Shown: positions 27,780 to 37,901, numbered from the stretch's first letter. The stretch is DNA of 64,000 nt from Deinococcus ruber (GCF_014648095.1 NZ_BMQL01000014.1:39376-103375), one strand, 5' to 3'. Made by a program: numbers and translations. Notes: generated by a model not told the origin, from the sequence alone.

Positions 27780-29072
27780 TTACGGGGCGGAGGCAGTCGC
27801 CGTTGACGTTCCACGCGGTACGACCGCTCGAAGGCGGAGCACCAGCAGGACGCCCAGCAGCAGCACTCCGGCACAGAAGCCGATCAGCAACGTCCAGTTG
27901 CCTGCTCCCCAGACCCAGCCACCGGCCAGCCCGACCACGCTGGAGCCTGCATAGTAAGCGAGCAGATACAGCGCTGAAGCGTGCCCCTTGGCGCGGCGGG
28001 CCAGATGACCGACGCTGCTGCTGGCGACTGAATGCGTCACGAAGAATCCGACCGTTACCAGCATCATTCCGACGAGAATCACGGCCAGGGGCTGCCCCAG
28101 CGTGAAGGTCACACCGCCCAGGCTGACGCCAAGCCCGGACAGCAGCACCGGGACGCGCCCAAAGAGGTCTGCGAATTTTCCGGCCACAAACGAGGCCAGC
28201 GAGCCGAGCAGGTAGACCACAAAGATCATGCTGATGGCGGCCATGCTCAGGTGATACGGCGCAGCGCTCAGCCGGAACCCCAGATAATTGAAGACCGCGA
28301 CCAGAACTCCCAGATTCAGAAATCCGAGCGCGAACAGGATGGAGAGACCCGGTGTTCGCAGGTGGGTACGCCACGCCGAAAGATGTTCGCTCAGACCGCT
28401 GGCCCGCCGCTGCATGGAATGCCTCGGCGCAGGCAACAGCTGCCCGAAACCCCAGGCGGCCAGCAGCCCCAGGCCAGCCATTACCGCCATCGCGACCCGC
28501 CAGCTGGTGAATTCACTGAGCAGCCCGATACACACGCGGCCTGTCATGCCGCCGAAGGCCGTGCCGCCCACATACAGGCCCATCGCTGCGCCCAGGTCCT
28601 TCGGATCGATTTCCTCGGCCAGATACGCCATCGCCACCGCAGGCACGCCGCCGAGCACCAGACCTTCCGCTGCCCGGCACAGCAGCAGCAGCGGCCAGCC
28701 TGGAGCAACCGCCGCCAGCAGGTTCAGCAGCGCTGCACCGAACAGCGAAACCAGCATGACGCGCTTACGGCTGAACGCCTCCGAGACGGCGCTCATCAGG
28801 AAGATCGACAGGGCCAGAGCCGCCGTACTGACCGACATGCTCAGGGCACTCTGGGCGGCGCTGACGTGAAATTCCCGGGTGAACTGTCCCAGCAGGGGCT
28901 GCACGCAGTACACCAGCGAGAAGGCCGAAAACCCCGCCAGAAACAGCGCCACGCTGATGCGGCGATACTCGTCGGTGTGCCGCGTCACCCGTGTAACAGA
29001 CGTCACCGCAGTTTCCCCACGGTGGTCGGCAGAAGACATCGGGGGGGGCTGAAGGGCGGGGACACCACGCAT
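27780..29072 (-). CDS. MFS transporter (YnfM-like drug/metabolite efflux)
   Basis: 430 residues and twelve predicted membrane helices. MFS features include FLAGFSAFSLVYCVQPLLGQF in helix 1, SEAFSRKRVMLVSLFGAALL (loop 2-3 motif) and FADLFGRVPVLLSGLGV in the second half. YCVQPLLGQF is typical of the YnfM/arabinose-efflux-like group. The start at 29072 is favoured because TAGAGT lies exactly 6 nt before it; an in-frame ATG at 29039 is an alternative. It is divergent from the LysR gene across a 76-base gap with a palindrome, so it is the likely regulated target. Substrate unknown. Confidence 0.9.
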   Translation of the reverse strand: MRGVPALQPPPMSSADHRGETAVTSVTRVTRHTDEYRRISVALFLAGFSAFSLVYCVQPLLGQFTREFHVSAAQSALSMSVSTAALALSIFLMSAVSEAFSRKRVMLVSLFGAALLNLLAAVAPGWPLLLLCRAAEGLVLGGVPAVAMAYLAEEIDPKDLGAAMGLYVGGTAFGGMTGRVCIGLLSEFTSWRVAMAVMAGLGLLAAWGFGQLLPAPRHSMQRRASGLSEHLSAWRTHLRTPGLSILFALGFLNLGVLVAVFNYLGFRLSAAPYHLSMAAISMIFVVYLLGSLASFVAGKFADLFGRVPVLLSGLGVSLGGVTFTLGQPLAVILVGMMLVTVGFFVTHSVASSSVGHLARRAKGHASALYLLAYYAGSSVVGLAGGWVWGAGNWTLLIGFCAGVLLLGVLLVLRLRAVVPRGTSTATASAP

Positions 29073-29097
29073 ATCCAGACTCTAGGGATTGCCCGTC

Positions 29098-29114
29098 CAG
29101 ATATCCAATATCTG
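29098..29114. promoter_or_regulatory. Palindromic operator between the MFS and LysR genes
   Basis: CAGATAT CCA ATATCTG, a perfect 7-3-7 inverted repeat of the T-N11-A type bound by LysR regulators. Confidence 0.7.
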
Positions 29115-29148
29115 AAGAACACTGCTGCTATATATTTTTTGTATCGCT

Positions 29149-30066
29149 ATGGAACTGCGTCACATTCGCTACTTTCTGGGAGTTGCCGAAGAAGGCAACG
29201 TGACCCGCGCCGCCGAGCGTCTGGGCATTCAGCAGCCTCCACTGAGTCAGCAGATCAGGGATCTGGAACGAGAAGTGGGTGCGGCGCTGTTTCACCGGAC
29301 GTCGAGGGGCGTCGAGCTGACCGAAGCGGGCCGCGCTTTCCGGAGGGGAATCGAGGGTATTCCGGCGCTGGTGGAGCGGGCCGTCAGAGAGACCCAGTAC
29401 GCGGCGCGGGGCGAGACGGGAACGCTGCGGGTGGGCTTTACGGGCGCAGCGGGCATCGACCCTGCCGTGCAGCAGATGATCCGCCGCTTTCGTCGCCGCT
29501 CGCCGCAGGTGCGCCTGACCCTGACCGAAAAGAACACCACCAATCTGATCGACGATCTGCGTGAACACGTTCTGGACGCGGCGTTTGTGCGGGCCACCCC
29601 AGAACACGGACAGGAATTTCAGGTGACGGAGGTGGCGAGCAGCACCCTCGTGGCCGTGTTGCCCGAAGACCATCCTGCGGTCGCGTACCAGGAACTTGCG
29701 GTCGCGCAGCTGAAAGACGACCCGTTTATTCTGACGCCACGTTCTGTCGGCCCGACCCTGTACGACACGGTCATCGCCGTCTGCCGCGACGCCGGATTCG
29801 AACCGATTGCCGGACAGACCGCGCCGCAGATGATGTCGGTGGTGAGTCTGGTCGCCGCAGGCCTGGGAGTGTCGCTGGTGCCCGCCGCGATGCGTCACCT
29901 GCATTTGCAGGGGTGTACGTACCGCGACCTTCGGGGCGGTGGCCCGCGCATCGTCCTGTCACTGGTGTCTCACCGCAATGAACGCTCGGTGGTGGTCAGG
30001 AATTTTCTGACTCTGCCGCACACGTCCCAGACCCCCGACCCGGCAGAGCAGGGACAGGAGCGGTAA
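29149..30066 (+). CDS. LysR-family transcriptional regulator
   Basis: 305 residues. The N-terminal winged helix-turn-helix (MELRHIRYFLGVAEEGNVTRA, then LGIQQPPLSQQIRDLE) and C-terminal effector-binding domain (GTLRVGFTGAAG from ~93, GLGVSLVP near 240) are standard. It is divergent from the MFS transporter with a T-N11-A palindrome in the gap, so it probably controls that gene and itself in response to the exported compound. TATATT lies 12 nt before the ATG. Confidence 0.93.
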   Translation: MELRHIRYFLGVAEEGNVTRAAERLGIQQPPLSQQIRDLEREVGAALFHRTSRGVELTEAGRAFRRGIEGIPALVERAVRETQYAARGETGTLRVGFTGAAGIDPAVQQMIRRFRRRSPQVRLTLTEKNTTNLIDDLREHVLDAAFVRATPEHGQEFQVTEVASSTLVAVLPEDHPAVAYQELAVAQLKDDPFILTPRSVGPTLYDTVIAVCRDAGFEPIAGQTAPQMMSVVSLVAAGLGVSLVPAAMRHLHLQGCTYRDLRGGGPRIVLSLVSHRNERSVVVRNFLTLPHTSQTPDPAEQGQER

Positions 30067-30158
30067 GCCTGGGAAGTGCGTCTCGGTCAGCGGAGTGGTA
30101 GACCCGCCAGCTGTCTGGGACAGCGTTTTCCCTTGCTGGAATGTGCCTCAGCGCTGCC

Positions 30159-30731
30159 CTAAAACCGACTGATCTCTGGTGGCGTCCAGGCGTGCATGCA
30201 TTCTGAGAGCAGCACCTCGCCATCGGGCCAGTCGCCGTGACCGCTGGCAACATTGATGTGTCCGGCCTCGCCCGCGTTCACCAGTTCGGCGTCCCAGGCG
30301 GCGGCCATCGCTTCGGCACGCTCGAAGCTCACATACGGGTCGGTTTCGCTGGCGACCACCAGTGCGGGAAAGGGCAGGGCGTCCATCGGAATGGGGGCCA
30401 TCGGCGCGACCTCGGGTGCGAGCGTTTCCATATCAGGCCGCTCGGCGTCGGTGGGTCCGACCAGCAGCGCCCCACGCACCCGTTCGTGCCCGCCGTACAG
30501 CTGCGCCCAGTGGACGATATTCAGCACGCCGCAGCTGTGCCCCACCAGCACCAGTTCGCCGGGCGTGGCTTCGATGACCTCCTGAAGCCGCGCCGACCAA
30601 CTAGCGGGCGTCGGTGCCTCCGGGTCGTCCTGGCGCACGCGAGCCGCGCCGTATTTCTGCTCCCAGAGCGTCTGCCAGTGCTGCGGGCCGCTGTCGCCCA
30701 GGCCGGGCACGATCACGATGCGGGGTGTCAT
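30159..30731 (-). CDS. Alpha/beta hydrolase, RBBP9/YdeN-type serine hydrolase
   Basis: 190 residues. It opens with [21 protein letters not shown], the RBBP9/YdeN signature, has the nucleophile elbow GHSCG (~65-69), Asp in [15 protein letters not shown] (~131-145) and His in [19 protein letters not shown] (~157-175). Substrate unknown, probably a small ester. Start chosen at 30731 because TATTCT lies exactly 6 nt upstream; upstream in-frame sequence is Arg-rich and non-homologous. Confidence 0.9.
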   Translation of the reverse strand: MTPRIVIVPGLGDSGPQHWQTLWEQKYGAARVRQDDPEAPTPASWSARLQEVIEATPGELVLVGHSCGVLNIVHWAQLYGGHERVRGALLVGPTDAERPDMETLAPEVAPMAPIPMDALPFPALVVASETDPYVSFERAEAMAAAWDAELVNAGEAGHINVASGHGDWPDGEVLLSECMHAWTPPEISRF

Positions 30732-30863
30732 GGGAGAAGAATACAGGGGCAGCCGGGCGGCTTCATACCTCAGGGCCGATTCACCACCCCGACTTACAGA
30801 ATCCACCGCCCGCCGTGTCCGCTTTCGGAGGACGGGACACCATGACCTGCTGCTGCACCGCCG

Positions 30864-30869
30864 TACAAT
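30864..30869 (+). promoter_or_regulatory. Leaderless-type -10 box of lipB
   Basis: TACAAT exactly 6 nt before the lipB ATG. Confidence 0.65.
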
Positions 30870-30875
30870 CGGCAC

Positions 30876-31591
30876 ATGTCAGACGCCGCGTTCGATGTCC
30901 TCGACCTGGGACTTCTTCCCTACCCCGCTGCCTGGGCGCTGCAAAAACAGCACCATGCACGGGTGGCGGCGGGCGGGCGGCCAGCGCTGCTGCTGCTGGA
31001 ACATCCAGCCGTACTGACGCTGGGGCGCAAGGCCAGAGAGGGAACCAACATCGTGGTGACGCGGGCGTATCTGGACGCGCAGGGCATCGCGGTGCACGAG
31101 GTCGAGCGCGGCGGCGACGTGACGTATCACGGCCCCGGTCAACTGGTGGCCTACGCGATCTTTCCGGTGGGGCGGCGGGTACGCGACTTTCTGCGGCTGC
31201 TGGAAGCGGCGTGCGTGCGGGCGCTGGCGACGCTGGGCCTGCCGGATGCCCGCCCCAACCCCGGCTACGCGGGCGTATACCTGGATTCACGCCATATCAA
31301 TGGGCGCGACTACGACCAGAAGATCGCCAGCATCGGCGTGGCGGTGAAGCAGGACGTGGCGTTTCACGGTGTCGGCCTGAACGTGAGCACCAATCTGCAA
31401 CACTTCGAGCTGATTCTGCCGTGCGGTCTGGTCGATACTCAGATGACCAGCGTGGCCCACGAGTATCAGCAGCGCGGCCTGGGCACACCGCCCAGCATGG
31501 CACAGGCAAAGCAGGCACTCGCACAGGCCTTCGAGCAGGAATTTCAGACCTACGATTGGACGCTGCCCGCACTGGCGGCGGGAGGAAGAGC

Positions 31592-31595
<4 letters not shown>
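30876..31595 (+). CDS. lipB: Octanoyl-ACP:protein N-octanoyltransferase
   Basis: 239 residues. LipB motifs are [15 protein letters not shown] (~38-52), [21 protein letters not shown] (~75-95; substrate loop), [23 protein letters not shown] (catalytic Lys in the KIASIG segment, ~149) and LILPCGLVD (catalytic Cys, ~183). It moves octanoate from ACP to the lipoyl domains of dehydrogenase complexes. The next gene, lipA, starts within its stop (ATGA), so lipoate assembly is a two-gene operon. Confidence 0.97.
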
Positions 31596-32566
<971 letters not shown>

Positions 32567-32594
32567 GCGTTCCCTGCTGTTTACCCCCTCTGCG

Positions 32595-32625
32595 AGCCGC
32601 CCAGTTCATCTGTGGCGGCTTTTTT
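32595..32625 (+). terminator. Terminator of lipB-lipA
   Basis: AGCCGCC 32595-32601 pairs with GGCGGCT 32614-32620, followed by six T. Confidence 0.88.
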
Positions 32626-32666
32626 ACGTCCTCCGCCACCCCCCCGATTTCCTCACGGATAATTCA

Positions 32667-32695
32667 TTGACCGTCTGGTCAAAGAATGCTACCGT
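32667..32695 (+). promoter_or_regulatory. fabH promoter with overlapping palindromic operator
   Basis: TTGACC (32667-32672), 17-nt spacer, TACCGT (32690-32695). The -35 box is one arm of a perfect inverted repeat TTGACC-GTCT-GGTCAA (32667-32682), so a repressor bound there would block RNA polymerase. The regulator is not in the window; a fatty-acid-sensing TetR-type repressor is a reasonable guess. Confidence 0.7.
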
Positions 32696-32715
32696 GATGC
32701 TCGGAGGTCGTACCC

Positions 32716-33747
32716 ATGCCCATCGGTATCACGGCGCTCGGCACCTATGTTCCCGAGCGCGTTCTGACAAATAAAGACCTGGAAGGGATGTTCGACACCA
32801 GCGACGAATGGATCGTGTCGCGCACCGGCATCCGCGAGCGCCACCTGTCGGCGGGCGACGAATTCGCCTCGGATATGGGCGTGCGTGCGGTCAACGATCT
32901 GAAAGCCCGCTATGAGGGCGCACTCGAAGGCGTGGATCTGGTGGTCTGTGCCACCAGCAGCCCCGACGCCTACTTCCCCAGCACGGCAGCCCTGATCGCC
33001 GGACAGGTGGGCCTGGCGGGTGTGGGCGCTCTCGATATCAGCGTGGCGTGCAGCGGCTTCGTGTATGCGCTGTCGGTGGCTCAGGGCTTCATCATGGCCG
33101 GAACTGCTCGCCGGGTGCTGGTGGTGGGCGCAGAGGTGCTGTCCAAGATCGTGGACTGGGAAGACCGCTCGACCTGCATCCTGTTCGGAGACGGCGGCGG
33201 CGCGGCCATCGTGGAAGAGGTTCCGGCGGGATACGGCTTTCAGTCGTTCGTGCTCGGAGCCGACAGCGCGGGCGGCCCCAGCCTGTACAAGTTCGCGGTG
33301 GCCGATCATATTCCCGGCGTGCCCGTGGGCACCGGCAACGCGATGCTGGGCATGAACGGGCGCGAGGTCTTCAAGTTCGCGGTGCGCGTGCTGGCCGACA
33401 GCGGCACCCAGGCGCTCGACAAGGCCGGGCTGAAGGGCAACGACGTGGACTGGCTGGTTCCGCATCAGGCCAATGTACGAATCATCGAATCGGCATGTTC
33501 GCGCTTCGGCATCGGCATGGACCGAACGGTGGTCAATCTCGACCGCTACGGCAACACCAGCACCGCCAGCGTGCCGCTCGCCCTGCGCGAGGCGCTCGAC
33601 GACGGGCGCATTCAGGACGGCGACCAGTTGTTGCTGGTGGCCTTTGGCGGCGGCCTGAGCTGGGCTGCCGGGGCCATGAAATGGTACGGCGGCAGAGGGC
33701 AGGGCACCCACGCGGCACAGGCCGAAAAGGTCGCGGTGAGCGGGTGA
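32716..33747 (+). CDS. fabH: 3-oxoacyl-ACP synthase III
   Basis: 343 residues. It has TSDEWIVSRTGIRERHL near 28-44, the active-site Cys in DISVACSGFVYAL (~112), His in PHQANVRI (~250) and Asn in DRYGNTSTASVP (~280), the Cys-His-Asn triad of FabH. It starts fatty-acid synthesis by condensing acyl-CoA with malonyl-ACP; Deinococcus branched-chain membranes would use branched primers. The C-terminal ~20 residues after AAGAMKWYGG are an extension. GGAGG lies 8 nt before the ATG. fabD overlaps its stop (GTGA). Confidence 0.97.
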   Translation: MPIGITALGTYVPERVLTNKDLEGMFDTSDEWIVSRTGIRERHLSAGDEFASDMGVRAVNDLKARYEGALEGVDLVVCATSSPDAYFPSTAALIAGQVGLAGVGALDISVACSGFVYALSVAQGFIMAGTARRVLVVGAEVLSKIVDWEDRSTCILFGDGGGAAIVEEVPAGYGFQSFVLGADSAGGPSLYKFAVADHIPGVPVGTGNAMLGMNGREVFKFAVRVLADSGTQALDKAGLKGNDVDWLVPHQANVRIIESACSRFGIGMDRTVVNLDRYGNTSTASVPLALREALDDGRIQDGDQLLLVAFGGGLSWAAGAMKWYGGRGQGTHAAQAEKVAVSG

Positions 33748-34679
33748 AGATCGCGGCCCTTTTTCCCGGTCAGAATTCGCACGCGCTCGGCATGGGGCAG
33801 GCGACAGCGGCGGCCTTCGGGGTCGCGCAGGACGTGATGCAGCAGACCGAAACCCTGCTGCCCGGCCTGAGCGCCCTGATGAAAGAAGGCCCGCTGGAAG
33901 AGCTGACCCTGACCGCCAACCAGCAGCCCGCCCTGGTGGCCGCCAGTGTCGCGGTGTACCGGGCGTGGCAGCAGGAAACTGGCCTGACGCCCGCCTACGC
34001 TGCCGGGCACAGCCTGGGCGAATACAGCGCCCACGTCGCGGCGGGCACGCTGAGCCTGCCGGACGCTCTGCGCCTGACCAGAAAACGCGGCGAGCTGATG
34101 CAGGCTGCCGTTCCGGTGGGCGTCGGGGCCATGAGCGCCGTGATGGGCGACCCGGCAGCGGTGCGCGAGGTGTGCGGTCAGGTGCAGGCGTCGGGGGTGG
34201 GCGTGGTCGAGATCGCCAACCTGAACGCCCCCACCCAGACGGTCATTTCCGGTGACAAGGCAGCGGTGGACGCGGCGGCCTCGGCCCTGAAAGCGCTGGG
34301 CCTGAAAGCCATTCCGCTGAAGGTGTCGGCCCCCTTCCACTGCTCGCTGATGGAGCCTGCCCGCGAAGGGCTGCTGCCCGATCTGACCGCCGCCGAGTAT
34401 TCCCCGATGCTGTTTCCGGTGGTCGCCAACGTCTCGGCCCAGCCGGTTTCGGACGCCGGGCAGGTGGCGGCGCTGCTGGCCCAGCAGATTACCGGCAGCG
34501 TGCGCTGGGTCGAGAGTATTCAGCAGCTCGCGGCGCTGGGCGTCGATACTTTTGTGGAATTCGGCAACGGCACGGTTCTGACCGGACTGGTCAAACGCAT
34601 TCTGCCCGAGGCCCGCACATACAACGTGCATACCCCCGACGACATCGCGGCGTTCGGAACGGCTGGACTGGGCGAATGA
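33744..34679 (+). CDS. fabD: Malonyl-CoA:ACP transacylase
   Basis: 311 residues from a GTG that overlaps the fabH stop. Motifs: LFPGQNSHALGMG at the N-terminus, nucleophile AGHSLGEYSAHVA (~89-101), the malonate-binding Arg in LTRKRGELMQ, and catalytic His in SAPFHCSLM (~196-204). It loads malonate onto ACP for FabH and the elongating synthases. Confidence 0.97.
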   Translation: MKIAALFPGQNSHALGMGQATAAAFGVAQDVMQQTETLLPGLSALMKEGPLEELTLTANQQPALVAASVAVYRAWQQETGLTPAYAAGHSLGEYSAHVAAGTLSLPDALRLTRKRGELMQAAVPVGVGAMSAVMGDPAAVREVCGQVQASGVGVVEIANLNAPTQTVISGDKAAVDAAASALKALGLKAIPLKVSAPFHCSLMEPAREGLLPDLTAAEYSPMLFPVVANVSAQPVSDAGQVAALLAQQITGSVRWVESIQQLAALGVDTFVEFGNGTVLTGLVKRILPEARTYNVHTPDDIAAFGTAGLGE

Positions 34680-35251
34680 CCGCGCCGGATGTGCGGCTGT
34701 CCGGCACGCCGACCCCGAGCGACCTTGCAGCAGCGCTGGCAGACGCCGAAACGCGGGTGGCGACGTATTTTTCTGCGCTGCCAGACGAGGTGTTCTTTGC
34801 CGGGTCGGATGAACGCTGGTCGCCTGCCCACCACCTGCTGCATCTGACACTGGCCCACCGCCCGCTGACCGGGGGGCTGCGACTGCCCAGAGTGGCGCTG
34901 CTGGCGGCGAGCGGCAGAACCGACCGAGCGAGCCGGAGTTATACCGAGATGCAGAGCACCTACCGGGCCGCACTCGGCGCGGGCGGAAAGGCCTCCGGGC
35001 GCTATCTGCCCGCGCTGAACGGACAGACGCGGGCGGCGCTCGTCTCAGACTTCCGGCAGGCCAGCCGCGAACTGCGGGCGGCGCTGGCAGGCTGGCCCGA
35101 GAACGATCTGAACACGTATCTGCTGCCGCACCCGATTCTGGGAAAGCTGACCGTGCGCGAGATGCTGTATTTTTCGGTGTATCACCAATACCACCACCTG
35201 AACGGCGTTCGCAGCAGCGTGCGCCCACAGGAAAGCGAGTCTGAGCAATGA
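34676..35251 (+). CDS. DinB-superfamily protein inside the fab operon
   Basis: 191 residues. It shows the four-helix DinB pattern, with a metal-site His in WSPAHHLLHLTLAH (~47-60) and the C-terminal pair in YFSVYHQYHHLNG (~165-177). DinB/YfiT-like proteins include metal-dependent thiol transferases; a specific reaction cannot be assigned. It starts within the fabD stop (ATGA), and fabG starts within its own stop (ATGA), so it is fully embedded in the fatty-acid operon. RTDRASRSYTEMQSTYRAAL may be the substrate-facing loop. Confidence 0.8.
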   Translation: MTAPDVRLSGTPTPSDLAAALADAETRVATYFSALPDEVFFAGSDERWSPAHHLLHLTLAHRPLTGGLRLPRVALLAASGRTDRASRSYTEMQSTYRAALGAGGKASGRYLPALNGQTRAALVSDFRQASRELRAALAGWPENDLNTYLLPHPILGKLTVREMLYFSVYHQYHHLNGVRSSVRPQESESEQ

Positions 35252-35997
35252 CGGAAACGACAAGAAAAGTAGCGCTGGTCACGGGTTCCAGCCGGGGCCT
35301 GGGCCGGGCGATGGCGCTCAAACTCGCGCAGGACGGCTTCGACGTGGCGGTTCATTATGGGCGCAATCAGGCCGAGGCACAGAAGGTGCAGGCCGAGATA
35401 GCGGCGCTGGGCGTGCGCTCAGAGGTCTTCGGGGCCGATCTGAGCGTACCTGCCAACGCGGGGAAACTCGTTGAGGACGTGATCGCGGCGTTCGGGCGGC
35501 TCGACGTGCTGGTCAACAACGCCGGGCTGACCCGCGACGGCCTGCTGATTCGCATGAAGGACGAGGACTGGGATACGGTGATCGCCACCAACCTCAGCAG
35601 CGCATTTTCTGCCAGCCGCGCCGCCATCAAGCACATGATGCGGGCCAGATACGGGCGCATCATCAACATTTCGAGCGTGGTGGGCCTGATGGGCAACCCC
35701 GGACAGGCCAACTACGTGGCGAGCAAGGCGGGCCTGATCGGGCTGACCAAGGCGCTGGCGAAGGAATACGGCGGGCGCAGCATCACCGTGAACGCGGTGG
35801 CTCCCGGCTTCATCGCCTCCGACATGACCGCGCAGCTTTCGGACGACGTGCAGAAGAGCTATCTGGGCAGCATTCCGCTGGCACGCTTCGGGCAGCCGGA
35901 AGAGGTGGCCGCGCTGGTGTCGTTCCTGGCCTCGGACGCGGCGGCGTACATCACCGGGCAGGTCATTGGGGTAGACGGCGGGCTGTTTCCGCACTGA
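35248..35997 (+). CDS. fabG: 3-oxoacyl-ACP reductase
   Basis: 249 residues. NADP-binding TGSSRGLGRAMA (~12-23), NNAG (~90-93), catalytic Ser in INISSVVGLMG, YVASK (Tyr/Lys ~157-161) and NAVAPGFIASDMT identify FabG. It reduces 3-oxoacyl-ACP after the FabH step. Last gene of fabH-fabD-DinB-fabG; acpP and fabF, which often follow, are not here. It is followed by a palindromic hairpin and a convergent gene. Confidence 0.96.
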   Translation: MTETTRKVALVTGSSRGLGRAMALKLAQDGFDVAVHYGRNQAEAQKVQAEIAALGVRSEVFGADLSVPANAGKLVEDVIAAFGRLDVLVNNAGLTRDGLLIRMKDEDWDTVIATNLSSAFSASRAAIKHMMRARYGRIINISSVVGLMGNPGQANYVASKAGLIGLTKALAKEYGGRSITVNAVAPGFIASDMTAQLSDDVQKSYLGSIPLARFGQPEEVAALVSFLASDAAAYITGQVIGVDGGLFPH

Positions 35998-36017
35998 ACC
36001 AACCAAAGCTGCGGGGA

Positions 36018-36053
36018 TGAGCTATGGGCTCCGAGCACCACGCCCATAGCTCA
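36018..36053. terminator. Bidirectional hairpin between fabG and the convergent hydrolase gene
   Basis: TGAGCTATGGGC 36018-36029 pairs perfectly with GCCCATAGCTCA 36042-36053 (12-bp stem), followed by ACTACTTTT on the plus strand. The arm sequence is the same GAGCTATGGGC unit found around 15370-15565. Confidence 0.65.
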
Positions 36054-36833
36054 CTACTTTTGTTGCCCAAGCAGAAATGCTCGAATCTCCGCCACGATCT
36101 GCGCTTCGGCCTGCGCGTGCGTCATGGTGGGGGGGCCGTCGCCTGCCTGGGGGCCGTAGCGCCCGAAGAAGCTGTGAACCGACCCGCGAACCGTGACCAG
36201 CCGGGTCTGGGCGGGTAGGCGCGTCAAACCGTCCTGCACGGCGCTCGCCTTTGCCACCTCATCGTGTTCGCCCATCAGGTCGAGAACGCGCAGCGTGGTC
36301 TGAGACTTGAGCGAGACATTGCCCGCCGGATACGCGCCCATCAGGATCAGGCCCGCCACCTGCCCCGCGTGGCCCGACACGTACTGCGCCGCCATCGCCC
36401 CGCCGAGGCTGTGTCCGGCCAGATACACCGTCTTCCCTGCCCCATAACGCCGGATCACCGCGTCTGCCCGCCCGGTGCCCAGCACCGCCAGATCGAGCGG
36501 AAACCGTACGATCACCGTTTCCACACCCAGCGGGGCCAGCGCGGTGCCGAGCCACTGATACGCCTGGGGCCGCACCAGTCCGCCGGGATACAGCACCAGC
36601 AGCGTGTGTGCCTGCCCGGTTTCGGGCCGAACGTCGATCACGCCGCCGTCGGCCTCGCTCCAGCTTGCCCGCGCCCGCGCACCCGGATACACGCTGTCCT
36701 GATTCAGCCGCAGCGCCGGGCGGTGCAGGGTAGGCCACAGCAGACCGATTCCGAAAGCCAGCAGCAATGCCAGCAGGGGAAGCAGCACCCGGAAAAATCG
36801 GCGCACAGGCCGGGAAGGATTCGGAGAAGTCAT
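36054..36833 (-). CDS. Membrane-anchored alpha/beta hydrolase
   Basis: 259 residues. An N-terminal signal anchor (VRRFFRVLLPLLALLLAFGIGLL) is followed by an alpha/beta hydrolase core: LLVLYPGGLVRPQAYQWLG near 80, nucleophile AGHSLGGAMAAQY (~138-150), acid in LMGEHDEVAKA (~187-197) and His in RGSVHSFFGRYG (~217-228). It resembles the Abhydrolase_5/dienelactone-hydrolase-like group and would act outside the membrane. The start at 36833 is assumed; an in-frame ATG at 36860 is possible. Substrate unknown. Confidence 0.82.
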   Translation of the reverse strand: MTSPNPSRPVRRFFRVLLPLLALLLAFGIGLLWPTLHRPALRLNQDSVYPGARARASWSEADGGVIDVRPETGQAHTLLVLYPGGLVRPQAYQWLGTALAPLGVETVIVRFPLDLAVLGTGRADAVIRRYGAGKTVYLAGHSLGGAMAAQYVSGHAGQVAGLILMGAYPAGNVSLKSQTTLRVLDLMGEHDEVAKASAVQDGLTRLPAQTRLVTVRGSVHSFFGRYGPQAGDGPPTMTHAQAEAQIVAEIRAFLLGQQK

Positions 36834-37062
36834 GCCCTCAGCGTGCCGCCTGCCAGTCATTCAGGCAATCATCAGCGGCTTTACCGCGCCTTCATCTGAC
36901 AAGCGGGTATCGGGCTGACACAGCTGGTAAACCTCGCTGACGACGGTGGATTGTTCCTGTATCGCATCTCACAGAGTTAATTTCTTCTTCATGGCGTCAA
37001 TCCAATTGGGGGTCGGTCTGCGTATATCCAGTCAGAACATGCACGACCCAAGGAGAACGACC

Positions 37063-37761
37063 ATGAACAGAAACCTGATGATGTCCGCCCTCGCCCTGAC
37101 CACCCTGGCCCTCTCGACTGCTTCCGCGCAGATGAACGACGGCAAGACCGCGTATGTGCGCGTGGTTCACGGCGTTGCCGACGCGCCCGCCGTCGATGTG
37201 TTCGTGGACGGCACCCGCACCGTCGCCAATGCGCCCTTCAAGGCCGTGACGCCCTACGGCAACGTACCCGCCGGAAAGCACAACGTCATGATCACGGCGG
37301 CAGGCGACAAGAGCGCCGTGGTGTTTCAGGGCGACGTGACGCTGACTGCTGGCACGTACTACACCGTGGCGGCAGTGGGCTACCTGAAGAACCTGAAGCC
37401 CAAGATCTTCACGGCCACCAGCCTGAACATGAACAAGGGCAAGGCCCAGGTGAACGTCTACCACCTGTCGCCCGACGCGCCCCGCGTGCAGGCACTGGCC
37501 GTCGATTACAACAGCGCTCCGATCCTGCCGGTGGGCGTGGCATACGGCAACGAGTACACCGTGAACGTCGATCCGATGGGCGTGAACCTGAATATCGTGC
37601 CGTTCGGCAAGACCACGCCCGTCGTCAAGAACCTGACCGGGCTGAGCGTGGCAGGCGGCAAGACCTACAGCATCTTCGCGCTGGGCACCATGAGCGGCAA
37701 GACGCTCGATTTCGTGGTGACCGAAGATAAAGTGGTCGCCGATTCGATGATGGCGAAGTAA
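37063..37761 (+). CDS. Exported DUF4397 protein
   Basis: 232 residues. A signal peptide (MNRNLMMSALALTTLALSTASA, cleavage before QMND) precedes two similar beta-rich halves, each opening with a VRVVHGVADAPAVDVFVDG or VNVYHLSPDAPRVQALAVD segment, the DUF4397 hallmark. These domains are thought to be envelope or carbohydrate-associated and have no known enzymatic activity. AAGGAG lies 7 nt before the ATG. Monocistronic. Confidence 0.9.
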   Translation: MNRNLMMSALALTTLALSTASAQMNDGKTAYVRVVHGVADAPAVDVFVDGTRTVANAPFKAVTPYGNVPAGKHNVMITAAGDKSAVVFQGDVTLTAGTYYTVAAVGYLKNLKPKIFTATSLNMNKGKAQVNVYHLSPDAPRVQALAVDYNSAPILPVGVAYGNEYTVNVDPMGVNLNIVPFGKTTPVVKNLTGLSVAGGKTYSIFALGTMSGKTLDFVVTEDKVVADSMMAK

Positions 37762-37901
37762 ACCACAGCTCGCCGTCCTGCCTCCGCCGATGCTGGCAGG
37801 GTGCATGGAACGCGGGAAACGGGGCGGTGCGCGGCTGTGCAGGCAGCGTGCCGCCCCCGTATATTGCAGCCGAGCCTGAAATCTGAAAGGAGGGAAACGA
37901 G

